A DNA stretch of 64,000 nt from NCBI RefSeq assembly GCF_030846775.1, contig NZ_CP132910.1, forward strand, positions 4,467,001-4,531,000, written 5' to 3'. How positions within the stretch are numbered: position 1 is the stretch's first letter; each line of letters starts with the position of its first letter. Below are positions 1 through 8,526 of the stretch, piece by piece. The DNA is from Geothrix sp. 21YS21S-2. Lineage in GTDB: Bacteria > Acidobacteriota > Holophagae > Holophagales > Holophagaceae. The notes beneath the pieces were generated by a model, which had not been told where the DNA came from, ran no database searches, and saw only the letters and a list, made by a program, of their open reading frames with translations. Made by a program: the position numbers and the translations under genes.

Positions 1-1
1 C

Positions 2-475
2 CTGGCCGGGGCCTACGACGTGATCGTGTTCAAGCACTGCTTCCCCGTGAGCTCCATCCGGGAGGACGACGGCGCCCCCTCGGCCTCGTCCCGGAAGAAG
101 ACCCTGGCCAACTACAAGCTCCAGTACGAGGCGCTCAAGGCCCGAATGCGCGAGTACCCGGGCAAGACCTTCATCGTCTGGACCGGCGCGGCCCTCACCG
201 AGGCCGCCACCCGCCCGGAGGACGCCGAGCGCGCGCGCCAGTTCGCCGCCTGGGTGAAGGACACCTGGGACGAGAAGGGCGACAACATCTTCGTGTGGGA
301 CTTCCGGGACCTGGAGACCGACGGCGGCCTGTACCTGAAGCCCGGCCGTTCCGTCACGGCGGGGGATTCGCATCCGTCGGCCGAATTCGCCAGAAGGGCC
401 GCGCCCCTCCTGGGCAAACGAATCGTGGACGTCATCGAGGGCCGGGGCGACGACTCGAGCCTCACGGGCCTCTGA
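2..475 (+). CDS. SGNH-hydrolase-like protein, 5' end outside window
   Basis: The reading frame is open from the first bases of the window, so the true start lies upstream and only the last 157 residues are seen. A GTG at 20 is an internal valine codon rather than a likely start. The C-terminal part carries GDSHPS near the end, which resembles the block V Asp/His region of SGNH/GDSL hydrolases. The earlier blocks with the serine nucleophile would lie upstream, so the activity cannot be confirmed. The next gene starts 9 nt downstream after a good AGGAGG, suggesting co-transcription with the methyltransferase. The fold assignment is an inference from one weak motif. Confidence 0.5.
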   Translation: MAGAYDVIVFKHCFPVSSIREDDGAPSASSRKKTLANYKLQYEALKARMREYPGKTFIVWTGAALTEAATRPEDAERARQFAAWVKDTWDEKGDNIFVWDFRDLETDGGLYLKPGRSVTAGDSHPSAEFARRAAPLLGKRIVDVIEGRGDDSSLTGL

Positions 476-484
476 GGAGGAAAC

Positions 485-1321
485 ATGTCTGACGTGGATC
501 TGGACGGGCTCAAGGCGAAGGTGGAAGCGCTCCTGGTCCCGGTCGCGGGGAGCGAGGCCGGCGCGGAGGCCGCGCGGATCATCGCCGCCGCCCGCGGCAT
601 GGCTCCGGCGGACGCCGAGGCCCAGGTGCTGGCCTGGTCCGGGAAGCGCGCGGAAGGCGCGCCCCTGGGCCTGGTGCTCGGCAGGCAGCCCTTCCTCGGG
701 GTCGAACTGCTCACGGGCAGCGACGTCCTGGCCGCCCGGGAGGAGACGGAGATCCTGGGGCGCGAGGTCCTGGCCGCGCTCGAGGCGGCCGGGGAGGGCG
801 GGCTCCGCATGATCGACATGGGCTGCGGCTCGGGAAACCTGGGCTGCGCGGTGGCCGTGCTCCAGCCCCGGGTGCGGGTCTGGGCCTCCGACCTCACCGA
901 GAGCTGCGCGGCCCTCACCCGCGAGAACGTCGGCCTGCACGGCCTGGAGGACCGCGTCCAGGTGTCGCGGGGGGACCTCTTCGAGCCTCTCAAGGGCCGG
1001 GGCCTGGAGGGCACCATGGACGTGGTAGCCATGAACCCGCCCTACATCCCTTCCACGTCCCTGGAGAAGACGCACGCCGGCCTCCTGCGCCACGAGCCCC
1101 GGGAGGCCTTCGACGGCGGCCCCTACGGCATCTCCATCGTCTCCCGCTTCCTCCAGGAGGCCCCCGCCTTCCTGAAGCCCGGGGGGCGCGTGCTGTTCGA
1201 GTTCGGACTGGGCCAGGCCCGGCTGATCCAGGCGCTGGTGGCCAAGAACCCGGCCTACGCCGGCTGCCGCTTCGCCACGGACGCGGCGGGGGAAGCCCGG
1301 GTGGCGGTCCTCACGACCTAG
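485..1321 (+). CDS. PrmC/HemK-like N5-glutamine methyltransferase
   Basis: A 278-residue SAM-dependent methyltransferase. The motif I glycine loop MGCGSGNLG lies near residue 113 and the catalytic NPPYIP near residue 183, the hallmark of enzymes that methylate glutamine amide nitrogens, such as PrmC on release factors. The N-terminal helical part with PLGLVLGRQPFLG matches the PrmC region usually read as PLqYilG..F.G. The protein is somewhat divergent from housekeeping PrmC and there is no prfA next to it, so the substrate could be different. The start is fixed by AGGAGG just upstream. Its 3' end overlaps the convergent KAS III gene by 11 nt. Confidence 0.75.
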   Translation: MSDVDLDGLKAKVEALLVPVAGSEAGAEAARIIAAARGMAPADAEAQVLAWSGKRAEGAPLGLVLGRQPFLGVELLTGSDVLAAREETEILGREVLAALEAAGEGGLRMIDMGCGSGNLGCAVAVLQPRVRVWASDLTESCAALTRENVGLHGLEDRVQVSRGDLFEPLKGRGLEGTMDVVAMNPPYIPSTSLEKTHAGLLRHEPREAFDGGPYGISIVSRFLQEAPAFLKPGGRVLFEFGLGQARLIQALVAKNPAYAGCRFATDAAGEARVAVLTT

Positions 1322-2393
1322 GGAAGCGGTACACCACGGCGTTGATGTTCATCCCCGCCCCCACCGAGGCGAACACCACCGTGTCGCCGGGCCTGATCGC
1401 GTGGCCCTCCAGGTCGCCCTTGAGGATCAGGTCCAGCATCGTGGGGATCGTCGCCACGGAGCTGTTGCCCAGCCAGGAGATGGTCATGGGCATGAGCCCG
1501 GGAGGGGCGCCCTCCAGGCCCGCGAGCCGGCACAGCGCCTCCAGGATCGCCTCGTCCATCTTGAGGTTGGCCTGGTGGATGAGGACCTTGGCGACCGTCC
1601 GCAGGTCCACGCCGGCCTTGTCCAGGCAGTCCTTCACGGCGCCGGCCACGTGGTGGAGGGCGTAGCGGTAGAGCTTGCGGCCCTCCATCTTCAGGAAGAA
1701 GGCCTCGAGGAAGGCCGAGTCCCGGTAGGAAGGGCCCATGAGCAGCATGGTGGAGTGCTCGAAGGTGTCGGAGCGGGCCGCGTGGGCCAGGATGCCCTCG
1801 CCGGGCTCCCCCTCGCGGCCCTCGAGGATCACGGCGCCGGCGCCGTCGGCGTAGATCAGGCTGTCCCGGTCGTGGGGGTCCGAGACCCTCGAGAGGGTGT
1901 CGGCGCCCATGACCAGCACCCGCCGGGCCGCGCCCGCGCGGATCATGCAGTCGGTCTGGATCACGCCCTGGAGCCAGCCCGGGCACCCGAAGACCAGATC
2001 GAAGGCCACGGCGCCGGGGTTCCGGATGCCCAGGCGCGCCTTGACCCGCGCGGCCAGGGACGGCACGAGATCCGACCGGTGGGCGTTGGGGCGGACGTTG
2101 CCGAAATTGTGGGCCACGATGAGCCCGTCCAGGGACTCCCGGTCGATGCCCGAGGAAGCCAGGGCGTCCTCGGCGGCCAGGAAGGCCATGTCCGAAGTCA
2201 GGAGGTCGTCGGGCGCGTAGCGCCGCTCATGGATGCCGGTGATGGCCTCGAACTGTTCGAGGATCTCCTCGTTGGGCTTGTCGATCGGTTGGTGGTCGGG
2301 ACCGTGGAACTGATGGTGCATGAAGGCCGAATTCGGAACGATGACGGCCGGAATGTGCCTGCCGGTGCCCACGATGATGGTCTGGATCGCCAT
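1311..2393 (-). CDS. 3-oxoacyl-ACP synthase III-like (KAS III/FabH family)
   Basis: A 360-residue thiolase-fold enzyme. The catalytic triad can be read as Cys137 in FGCPGW, His in LIHQAN and Asn in WLGNSS, in the order and spacing of FabH-type condensing enzymes that start fatty-acid synthesis or make related beta-keto or hydrocarbon products. At 360 residues it is longer than E. coli FabH (about 317), with an extended N-terminal loop (residues 20-45). There are no neighbouring fab genes, so a specialised rather than housekeeping role is possible. The gene stands alone on the minus strand with a 120-bp upstream gap shared with the divergent peptidase. Confidence 0.8.
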   Translation of the reverse strand: MAIQTIIVGTGRHIPAVIVPNSAFMHHQFHGPDHQPIDKPNEEILEQFEAITGIHERRYAPDDLLTSDMAFLAAEDALASSGIDRESLDGLIVAHNFGNVRPNAHRSDLVPSLAARVKARLGIRNPGAVAFDLVFGCPGWLQGVIQTDCMIRAGAARRVLVMGADTLSRVSDPHDRDSLIYADGAGAVILEGREGEPGEGILAHAARSDTFEHSTMLLMGPSYRDSAFLEAFFLKMEGRKLYRYALHHVAGAVKDCLDKAGVDLRTVAKVLIHQANLKMDEAILEALCRLAGLEGAPPGLMPMTISWLGNSSVATIPTMLDLILKGDLEGHAIRPGDTVVFASVGAGMNINAVVYRFPRS

Positions 2394-2513
2394 GCAAACC
2401 CCTTTTACAGAGTAGCCTCGCGGCAGGGGGGCGAGAAAGGTGTGATCCCTGCCCTAAACGGTGACACCTCGTAATGCGTTACACTTTTTAACCCTCATCG
2501 GTCAGGAGACCCT

Positions 2514-4586
2514 ATGCAGAAAAGCGGATTGTTGGCGAAACTCGTGGCTGGATCCATGATCCTGGCCACCCCCGTCCTGGCCGCAGCGCCGGAGAAGGCC
2601 CCCGCCGCCGCGGCGAAGGCCGGTCCCACCTACGGCGCGTTCGGCGTCGACACCCCCGGCATGGACAAGGCGGTCAAGCCCGGCGACGACTTCGGCCAGT
2701 TCGTCAACGGCGTCTACCTCAAGAACCTCGAGATCCCCGCGGACCGCGCCAGCTTCGGGATGTTCGACAAGCTCCGCGACCTGAGCCAGGAGCGCACCCG
2801 CGGCATCGTCGAGGCCGCCGCCAAGGCCAAGGGCGCCAGGAAGGGCAGCGAGGAGCAGAAGGTCGGGGACTTCTACGCAAGCTTCCTGGACGAGGCCGCC
2901 ATCGAGGCCAAGGGGCTCGCCCCCCTCAAGCCCCAGCTGGACGCCATCGCCGCCATCGCGGACCGCACCCAGCTGGCCAAGGTCATGGGCGCGGCCTCCC
3001 GCATCGGCATCAACACGCCCGTGGCCGCGGGCCCCGAGCAGGACCTGAAGGATCCCTCCATCTATTCCGTCTACGTGGGCCAGGGCGGCCTGGGCCTGCC
3101 GGACCGGGACTACTACCTCGACACCAAGAACCCCAAGTTCGCCGAGATCCGCGCCAAGTACCAGACCCACATCGCGGCCATGCTGCGCCTGGCGGGCATC
3201 GCCAATCCCGAGGCCAAGGCCAAGGCCATCTACGACCTGGAAGTGAAGATCGCCACCGCCCACTGGACCCAGGTGGAGAACCGGCAGATCGAGAAGCTCT
3301 ACAACCCCATCCCGCGCACGGGCCTCGATGCCGCCTACCCCGGACTGGACTGGACGGCGCTGCTCACCGCCGTCGGCGTCAACGACCAGAAGCAGCTGAT
3401 CATCGCCAATCCCAGCGCCATCGCCGGCGCGGCCAGGCTCCTGGCCAGCGAGCCCCTGGACACCTGGAAGGACTACCTGGCCTTCCACACGATCAAGGAC
3501 GCCGCCCCCTTCCTGCCCAAGGCCATCGTGGCCGAGAATTTCGCCTTCAACGGCACGGTGCTCTCCGGCCAGCCCGAGATGCAGCCCCGCTGGAAGCGCG
3601 GCGCGGACTTCACCACCGGCGCCCTGGGCGAGGCCGTGGGCAAGCTTTACGTGAAGAAGTACTTCCCCCCCGAGGCCAAGGCCCAGATGGACGCCCTGGT
3701 CAGGAACATCATCGCGGCCATGGACCAGCGCCTGTCCAACCTCACCTGGATGGACCCCAAGACCAAGGCCGCGGCCCGGGCCAAGCTCGCCAAGTTCACC
3801 CCCAAGATCGGCTACCCCGAGAAGTGGCGTGACTACTCCAAGCTCGAGATCGTGCGCGGCGACGCCCTGGGCAACGCCGTCCGGGCCGCCGAGTTCCGGT
3901 TCCAGCGCCAGCTGGACAAGATCGGCAAGCCCATCGACCGCTCCGAGTGGGGCATGACGCCCATGACGGTCAACGCCTACGCCAACCCCCTGTGGAACGA
4001 GATCGTGTTCCCCGCCGCCATCCTGCAGCCCCCCTTCTTCGATCCCAAGGCCGACCCGGCCGTGAACTACGGCGGCATCGGCGCCGTCATCGGCCACGAG
4101 ATCAGCCACCACTTCGACGACCAGGGCCGCAAGTTCGACATGGACGGCAAACTCTCCGACTGGTGGACCTCGGAGGACGTCAAGCGCTTCACCGCCCTCA
4201 CCGACAAGGTCGTCAAGCAGTACGCCGAGTACGAGCCCCTCAAGGGCTCCCACGTCAACGGCGAGCTGACCCTGGGCGAGAACATGGCGGACCTGGCCGG
4301 CGTCACCGTCGCCCTGGACGCCTACCACAAGTCCCTGGCCGGCAAGCCCGCCAAGGTCGTGGGCGGCTACACCGGCGACCAGCGCTTCTTCCTGGGCTTC
4401 GGCCAGATCTGGCGCTCGCGCTACCGCGACGCCAACCTGCTCAACCGCATCACCACCGACCCCCACACCCCCGGTTTCGTGCGGCCCACGGTCGTGCGCA
4501 ACCTGGATGCCTGGTACGAGGCCTTCGGCGTCAAGGCCGGAGAGAAGCTCTACCTGGCCCCTGCCGACCGCATCAAGGTCTGGTAG
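2514..4586 (+). CDS. M13 (neprilysin/PepO family) zinc metallopeptidase
   Basis: A 690-residue exported endopeptidase. The first ~24 residues form a signal peptide (positive start, hydrophobic stretch, Ala-rich cleavage region). The zinc site HEISHH sits near residue 528 and the third ligand in GENMAD near residue 589, matching the HExxH...ExxxD pattern of M13. NAYANP upstream corresponds to the substrate-binding N-A-Y/F motif of neprilysins. The length is typical of bacterial PepO-like enzymes. The C-terminus is KVW, as usual for the family. It probably degrades peptides in the periplasm. It is monocistronic, with a strong GC hairpin behind it. Confidence 0.92.
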   Translation: MQKSGLLAKLVAGSMILATPVLAAAPEKAPAAAAKAGPTYGAFGVDTPGMDKAVKPGDDFGQFVNGVYLKNLEIPADRASFGMFDKLRDLSQERTRGIVEAAAKAKGARKGSEEQKVGDFYASFLDEAAIEAKGLAPLKPQLDAIAAIADRTQLAKVMGAASRIGINTPVAAGPEQDLKDPSIYSVYVGQGGLGLPDRDYYLDTKNPKFAEIRAKYQTHIAAMLRLAGIANPEAKAKAIYDLEVKIATAHWTQVENRQIEKLYNPIPRTGLDAAYPGLDWTALLTAVGVNDQKQLIIANPSAIAGAARLLASEPLDTWKDYLAFHTIKDAAPFLPKAIVAENFAFNGTVLSGQPEMQPRWKRGADFTTGALGEAVGKLYVKKYFPPEAKAQMDALVRNIIAAMDQRLSNLTWMDPKTKAAARAKLAKFTPKIGYPEKWRDYSKLEIVRGDALGNAVRAAEFRFQRQLDKIGKPIDRSEWGMTPMTVNAYANPLWNEIVFPAAILQPPFFDPKADPAVNYGGIGAVIGHEISHHFDDQGRKFDMDGKLSDWWTSEDVKRFTALTDKVVKQYAEYEPLKGSHVNGELTLGENMADLAGVTVALDAYHKSLAGKPAKVVGGYTGDQRFFLGFGQIWRSRYRDANLLNRITTDPHTPGFVRPTVVRNLDAWYEAFGVKAGEKLYLAPADRIKVW

Positions 4587-4599
4587 GCCCGGTTCCCGC

Positions 4600-4637
4600 C
4601 GCGGCGGCCCTTTCCCGGCGACGGGGGGGCCGCCGCG
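4600..4637 (+). terminator. GC-rich hairpin after M13 peptidase gene
   Basis: Bases 4600-4610 and 4627-4637 form a perfect 11-bp inverted repeat around a 16-nt loop that can pair further. It begins 13 nt after the peptidase stop. It lacks a following T-run, so it is either a weak or factor-assisted terminator or simply an RNA-stabilising hairpin. Confidence 0.4.
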
Positions 4638-4683
4638 TTGCGTATCCGGGGGCCCCGGTGGGATGCTGGGGACGAGGTGCGTC

Positions 4684-4998
4684 ATGCATGTGATCGTGGA
4701 TTTCACGGTGGTGCCGGTGGGCACCGGGGTCTCCCTCTCCCGGTACATCGCCGAAGTGGAGCGGGTGCTGGCGGATTCCGGGCTTACGTACGAGCTGCAC
4801 GCCAACGGCACGAACGTCGAGGGGGAGTGGGACGCGGTCATGGGCGCCGTCCGCGCCTGCCACGAGCGGCTCCACGCCATGGGCGTGCCCCGCATCCACA
4901 CGGACATCAAGCTGGGCACGCGCTCCGACCGGCCCCAGCGCATGGCCGACAAGGTCGCCTCCGTGAAACGGGTTCTGGGGCCCGTGACGAACGGGTGA
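4684..4998 (+). CDS. Thiamine-binding/MTH1187-YqgV family protein
   Basis: A 104-residue small ferredoxin-like-fold protein of the MTH1187/YqgV/Ykof-type family (Pfam Thiamine_BP). Recognisable are the N-terminal strand VIVDFTVVPVGTG, ELHANGTNVEGEW in the middle and the HTDIKLGTRSD segment near the end, which form the conserved core. Family members bind thiamine or related pyrimidines and often act as small cytosolic carriers. The catalytic role, if any, is unknown. The ATG at 4684 was chosen because the family begins just before this strand and the sequence upstream is not protein-like. Nothing nearby belongs to thiamine metabolism. Confidence 0.75.
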   Translation: MHVIVDFTVVPVGTGVSLSRYIAEVERVLADSGLTYELHANGTNVEGEWDAVMGAVRACHERLHAMGVPRIHTDIKLGTRSDRPQRMADKVASVKRVLGPVTNG

Positions 4999-5028
4999 CA
5001 AAGGGGCCAATAACCTTCCATTAATCAG

Positions 5029-5042
5029 GAAGTTGTAACTTC
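5029..5042. promoter_or_regulatory. 14-bp palindrome upstream of exbD-like gene
   Basis: GAAGTTGTAACTTC has 6-bp perfect arms around a 2-bp centre. It lies in the 107-bp gap upstream of the ExbD gene, about 64 nt before its start. It could be an operator. No regulator is adjacent that obviously fits it. Confidence 0.3.
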
Positions 5043-5105
5043 TGTGGCCGCGCCTTGACGGGCCGGCCGGGGGACCGACCCTGGAGCAAATCCCAGGAGG
5101 CCCCC

Positions 5106-5570
5106 ATGGACGTGCGCCGCCAGAGCGCGAAGTCGGACATCAACATCACGCCCCTGATCGATATCGTCCTGGTGCTCCTCATCGTCTTCATCGTGATGGT
5201 GCCGGGCCTCTCCAGGGCCCTGGAGGTGGCCGTTCCCCGCATCGTCGACGGCCGCAAGGAGAAGCCCGTGGAGCCGCCGGTGGTCGTCACCCTGGACGGC
5301 GAGGGCCGGCTCTTCCTGCAGCGCGAGGAGGTGACGCTGGCGAGCCTGCGGGAGCGGCTGGTGCCCGTCGTGATGCTCCAGCCCCTGGGCCTGCGCAAGG
5401 TCTTCCTGAAGGTGGACGGGGAACTCGCCCACGAGCGGGCCGTGCAGGTGCTGGACCAGATCCGCGTGGCCTCCGACCAGGCCCGCCGGGAGACCCGCGC
5501 CAGGCCCGGCTTCCAGGAGGAGGACGGCGGACCCGTCAAGGTGGCCCTCACCCGGCTCAAGGCAACCTAG
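5106..5570 (+). CDS. ExbD/TolR-type biopolymer transport protein
   Basis: A 154-residue inner-membrane protein with the ExbD layout: short cytoplasmic N-terminus, DINITPLIDIVLVLLIVF transmembrane segment at about residues 12-35 carrying the conserved Asp of the proton path, then a periplasmic domain. Such proteins energise TonB- or Tol-type systems together with ExbB/TolQ. No ExbB or TonB gene is adjacent, so the partner must be encoded elsewhere. The start ATG at 5106 follows CCAGGAGG and avoids the longer upstream reading, which is not protein-like. A convergent TetR gene ends 3 nt after its stop. Confidence 0.88.
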   Translation: MDVRRQSAKSDINITPLIDIVLVLLIVFIVMVPGLSRALEVAVPRIVDGRKEKPVEPPVVVTLDGEGRLFLQREEVTLASLRERLVPVVMLQPLGLRKVFLKVDGELAHERAVQVLDQIRVASDQARRETRARPGFQEEDGGPVKVALTRLKAT

Positions 5571-5573
5571 TCA

Positions 5574-6185
5574 TCAGGCCGGGCGCTGGGCCCTTGCGAG
5601 GAGGGCTTCCAGCGCCTTGCGGGCCCAGTCCCCGGCCCGTTCCTCCCGCAACAACCTTGAGGCGTGGTGGTAGGCAAGGGTGATCGCCCGGAACTCGAAG
5701 GCCAATTGATCCGGATCCTGGGAGGGGTGGGCGAACTCCGCGAAGCTCTCGGCCGCCTTTCTGTGGGAGTCGCGCTGGAGGCGCAGGAGGGTCTCCCGCA
5801 CGGGGCCTTCCCGGTCGTCGAATTCCACGCAGGCGCCGGTGATGGGGCAGCCCCCGGGCAGGCCCGGGTCGTCGATCCAGGCCATGACCGTCTGGAGGAT
5901 GAAGGTGAGGCGTTCGGGGCCCGGGGCCAGCCGCGCGCCGGGGGCGGCGCGCTCCCGGACGGTCCGGGCCGCGTGCTCCAGGGTGGCCACCTGCAGGGCC
6001 GACTTGGAACCGAAGTGGGCGAAGAGGCCGCTCTTGGACATGGGCAGGGCCGCGGCCAGGGCGCCGATGCTCAGGCCCTCCAGGCCGTCGCGGCTGGCGA
6101 TGCGCATCGCCTCGTCCAGGATGCGCGCCCGGGTGCTGTCGCCTTTTTCCGCCAAACCTGACCTCCTGGAGGGTCCCGAGCCCAA
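5574..6185 (-). CDS. TetR/AcrR family transcriptional regulator
   Basis: A 203-residue repressor. The N-terminal helix-turn-helix is clear: RARILDEAMRIASRDGLEGL, then the recognition part SIGALAAALPMSKSGLFAHF (residues ~20-60), matching the TetR signature. The ligand-binding C-terminal half has GGCPI in the position seen in the YxaF/LmrA-like group. The first ~12 residues may not be translated, and a start nearer AEKGD is possible. It is divergent from a cupin gene, with a near-perfect TetR-type palindrome (6244-6265) in the shared promoter, so it very likely represses itself and the cupin gene. Confidence 0.9.
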   Translation of the reverse strand: MGSGPSRRSGLAEKGDSTRARILDEAMRIASRDGLEGLSIGALAAALPMSKSGLFAHFGSKSALQVATLEHAARTVRERAAPGARLAPGPERLTFILQTVMAWIDDPGLPGGCPITGACVEFDDREGPVRETLLRLQRDSHRKAAESFAEFAHPSQDPDQLAFEFRAITLAYHHASRLLREERAGDWARKALEALLARAQRPA

Positions 6186-6243
6186 GCGGCCCCTGATTCA
6201 AAAGCGTACCCGGCCCTTGCGCCGGATTGTCGGATTGGTTAAA

Positions 6244-6265
6244 TTAACACGAACGGTCGTGCTAA
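6244..6265. promoter_or_regulatory. Probable TetR operator
   Basis: TTAACACGAACGGTCGTGCTAA is an almost symmetrical 22-bp palindrome (core CACGA/TCGTG, 18 of 22 positions symmetric). It lies between the divergent TetR gene (start 6185) and the cupin gene (start 6312), where an autoregulatory TetR operator is expected. Assignment to this TetR is inferred from position. Confidence 0.65.
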
Positions 6266-6311
6266 AATAACGCAACCGCCCTTTTCCACCCCCTTCCCAG
6301 GAGCGAACGCC

Positions 6312-6764
6312 ATGACCCAAGCCGCGCAGTCCCTCGCCCGGTCCACCCACTTCACCGCCGCGGATTTCGGCGCGCTGGACCGGTGGAGGGCCTTTGAAAT
6401 GGATCATCCCCGGCGTGGCCGGATCACCGGCAAGACCTTCCTGGGGCAGGTGCTGGGCCTCACCGGCATGGAGGTGTCCTTCGGTTCCATGGCCCCTGGG
6501 GAGGCCTCGCCTTTTTCCCATTCCCACAAGCAGAACGAGGAACTGTACGTGTTCCTGACGGGGCAGGGGGAAATGCAGGTGGATGGGGAGCGGTTTCCGC
6601 TCAAGGCCGGTTCCGCCATCCGCATCGAACCTGCGGGCGTCCGGGCCTGGAGGGCGACGGGAACCGAACCCCTCACGTTCCTGGTGATCCAGGCCAAGGC
6701 CGGCAGCCTGGAGCAGGCCACGGCCTCGGATGGGGTGATCGCGGAGCAGCCTCCGGTCTGGTAA
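6312..6764 (+). CDS. Cupin-domain protein
   Basis: A 150-residue single-domain cupin. The first cupin motif is seen as FSHSHKQNEELYVFLTGQGE (about residues 70-89; His/His/Glu metal ligands). The second is weaker, around PLKAGSAIRIEPAGVRAWRA. The substrate cannot be told from sequence; such proteins range from isomerases to dioxygenases and sensors. It is transcribed divergently from the TetR gene and probably under its control, so it may detoxify or bind the TetR ligand. Confidence 0.8.
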   Translation: MTQAAQSLARSTHFTAADFGALDRWRAFEMDHPRRGRITGKTFLGQVLGLTGMEVSFGSMAPGEASPFSHSHKQNEELYVFLTGQGEMQVDGERFPLKAGSAIRIEPAGVRAWRATGTEPLTFLVIQAKAGSLEQATASDGVIAEQPPVW

Positions 6765-6850
6765 GCCAGCGGCGGGCGATCGGGAACGGGCACGATCCAG
6801 AACGGTTCGGGAATGATACTTCGTTATACTGGGTATCCAGGAGTGCCACG

Positions 6851-7321
6851 ATGCGAGCCTTCACCCTTTCCCTGCTTCTCTGCGCCACCCTCGCGCCCCT
6901 CGCGGCCCGGGCCCCCGAGAAGGCCGTGCTGAAGACCGGCCCCTTCGATCCCGCCCGGGACAGCTTCAAGGACCTGGACCTCGCCAAGGCCGAGGCCCGG
7001 AAGACCGGCCGCCGCATCATCCTGGACGTGGGCGGCAACTGGTGCCCCTGGTGCCATCTGCTCCACGGCTTCTGGGAGGCCCAGAAGGACGTGAAGGAGC
7101 TGCGGGACAAGAACTTCGTCTTCGTGCTCGTCAACTACAGCAAGGAGGCGAAGAACGAGGCGTTCCTGGCCCAGTTCCCCAAGGTGCCGGCCTACCCCCA
7201 CCTCTTCGTGCTGGATGCCGACGGGAAGGTGCTGCACTCCCAGGACACCGGCGTGTTCGAGGAAGGCAAGGGGTACAGCCGGGAGAAGGTGACGGCCTTC
7301 CTCAAGGCCTGGAAGCCCTAG
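6851..7321 (+). CDS. Secreted thioredoxin-fold protein with CPWC site
   Basis: A 156-residue protein with an N-terminal signal peptide (about 20 residues) and a thioredoxin-like domain. The redox motif is in GGNWCPWCHLLHGF near residues 59-72. The CxxCH arrangement and YSKEAKN/VPAYPHLFVLD resemble the thioredoxin_7/DUF255-type group rather than classical thioredoxin, and the cis-proline is in VPAYPH. It probably reduces or isomerises disulfides in exported proteins. It stands alone, converging with the porin gene with a 4-nt overlap at the stop codons. Confidence 0.85.
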   Translation: MRAFTLSLLLCATLAPLAARAPEKAVLKTGPFDPARDSFKDLDLAKAEARKTGRRIILDVGGNWCPWCHLLHGFWEAQKDVKELRDKNFVFVLVNYSKEAKNEAFLAQFPKVPAYPHLFVLDADGKVLHSQDTGVFEEGKGYSREKVTAFLKAWKP

Positions 7322-8517
7322 AAGGCCCACCCCAGGCCCAGGTTCACCCGGTTCTGCGCGGTGTCGTTCCTGAAGCGCCGCAGGTCGGCCTTGAGCACCA
7401 CGTGGGGGTTCAGGTTGAAGTTGAAGCCCGCGGTCCAGATCCTCTCGGACGGGGCGGGCGCCGGCGTGAGGGAGGCGGGGGCCAGGGCCTCGAAGGCCGC
7501 GGCGGTGTTCACGGACTCGTAGCGCACGAAGGGGGCCAGGGCGTAGGAGCCCGAGGACCACGCATGCCACGCGGCCTGGCCGAACCAGCCCTCGAAGCGG
7601 CTGGGCACCAGGGTGGGGTTGCCCACGCGGGTCTGGTTGAACGCAGCGGTGTCGGCCACGGTGCCCCGGGCGTAGACGGCGCTCAGGTCGAAGGGCCCCG
7701 GGGTCCAGCGGGCGTGGACGTCCCAGAGGGTGGCGGCCATGGCCGGCATGTCGGGCTGGCCCTGGGCGCCCTTGGCGTGGAACCAGGAACCCCCCAGGAG
7801 GAGGCCCGGCACGCCCCGCCAGTTCACCGCCGCGAAGGCCGCGAGGTCGTGGGAGCGCGCCCCGCTCAGCTCCTGGTGCACCGCGCCCAGGGGCGACTCG
7901 GCGCCCTCCGTGCTGGCGGCGTCCCACTTGGAGAAGTCGAACCCGGTGGAGACGCCGGCCTGGAGCACGATGCCGTTCTCGAAGGAGCCCACCACCTGGA
8001 GGCCCCCCTCGCGCCAGGTGCTGGGGATGATGGCGGTCTCCACCGCGTTGCGCTCCACGCCGTAGAAGGCGGTGGGCTCGTGGCGCTCGTTGAGCAGGCC
8101 CGCGGGCACCAGGAAGAGTCCGCCCCGCAGGGACCACGTGGGGGAGAGGCGGTGCTGGATGTAGGCCTGTTCGATCTCCACCTCGCCCTTGTCGTCGGAG
8201 GAGCTCACGGCGTGCTCCACTTCCAGCTCCGTGACCAGCTCGGTGCGGTCGTCGAAGCGGTGGGTGAGGGCGAGCACGAAGCGGCGCAGGTCGGCGGTGT
8301 CCCTGGAGCCGTCCTTGGAGAAGTGGGAGAACTGGATCTCGCCGTAGCCCCCCAGGACGGTGTCCGAGGCGGGGCGGGCGGAGAGTTCGCCCTTCATGCG
8401 CTCGAGCTCGCGGGACAGGGCGTCCACGCGCTTGGCGAGGTCCTCGGGGGGGGCCTGGGCGCGCAGGGCCGAAAGGGCGAGGCAGGCGGTGAGCAGGGAA
8501 AGGCGCAGGGATTTCAA
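7318..8517 (-). CDS. Outer-membrane beta-barrel porin
   Basis: A 399-residue exported protein: a signal peptide ending near LRAQA, a short coiled-coil-like segment (LAKRVDALSRELERMKGEL, residues ~27-45), then alternating amphipathic strands ending in aromatic residues and a C-terminal phenylalanine (LGWAF) as expected for BAM-inserted barrels. GGYGEIQFSHF at the barrel start is typical of OprP/OprO-like or zinc/phosphate-type porins of Gram-negative bacteria. Substrate unknown. The gene starts 9 nt after the peroxidase stop on the same strand, so the two probably form an operon. Confidence 0.8.
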   Translation of the reverse strand: MKSLRLSLLTACLALSALRAQAPPEDLAKRVDALSRELERMKGELSARPASDTVLGGYGEIQFSHFSKDGSRDTADLRRFVLALTHRFDDRTELVTELEVEHAVSSSDDKGEVEIEQAYIQHRLSPTWSLRGGLFLVPAGLLNERHEPTAFYGVERNAVETAIIPSTWREGGLQVVGSFENGIVLQAGVSTGFDFSKWDAASTEGAESPLGAVHQELSGARSHDLAAFAAVNWRGVPGLLLGGSWFHAKGAQGQPDMPAMAATLWDVHARWTPGPFDLSAVYARGTVADTAAFNQTRVGNPTLVPSRFEGWFGQAAWHAWSSGSYALAPFVRYESVNTAAAFEALAPASLTPAPAPSERIWTAGFNFNLNPHVVLKADLRRFRNDTAQNRVNLGLGWAF

Positions 8518-8526
8518 GGGGGCTCC

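Noticed and set aside
2502-5021. 839-residue open frame on the minus strand over the M13 peptidase gene
   Set aside because: It is the antisense shadow of a strongly identified zinc peptidase; composition is Gly/Val/His-rich with no motif. The same applies to the 976-residue plus-strand frame at 7042-9972 and most other long overlapping frames, a normal result of high GC.
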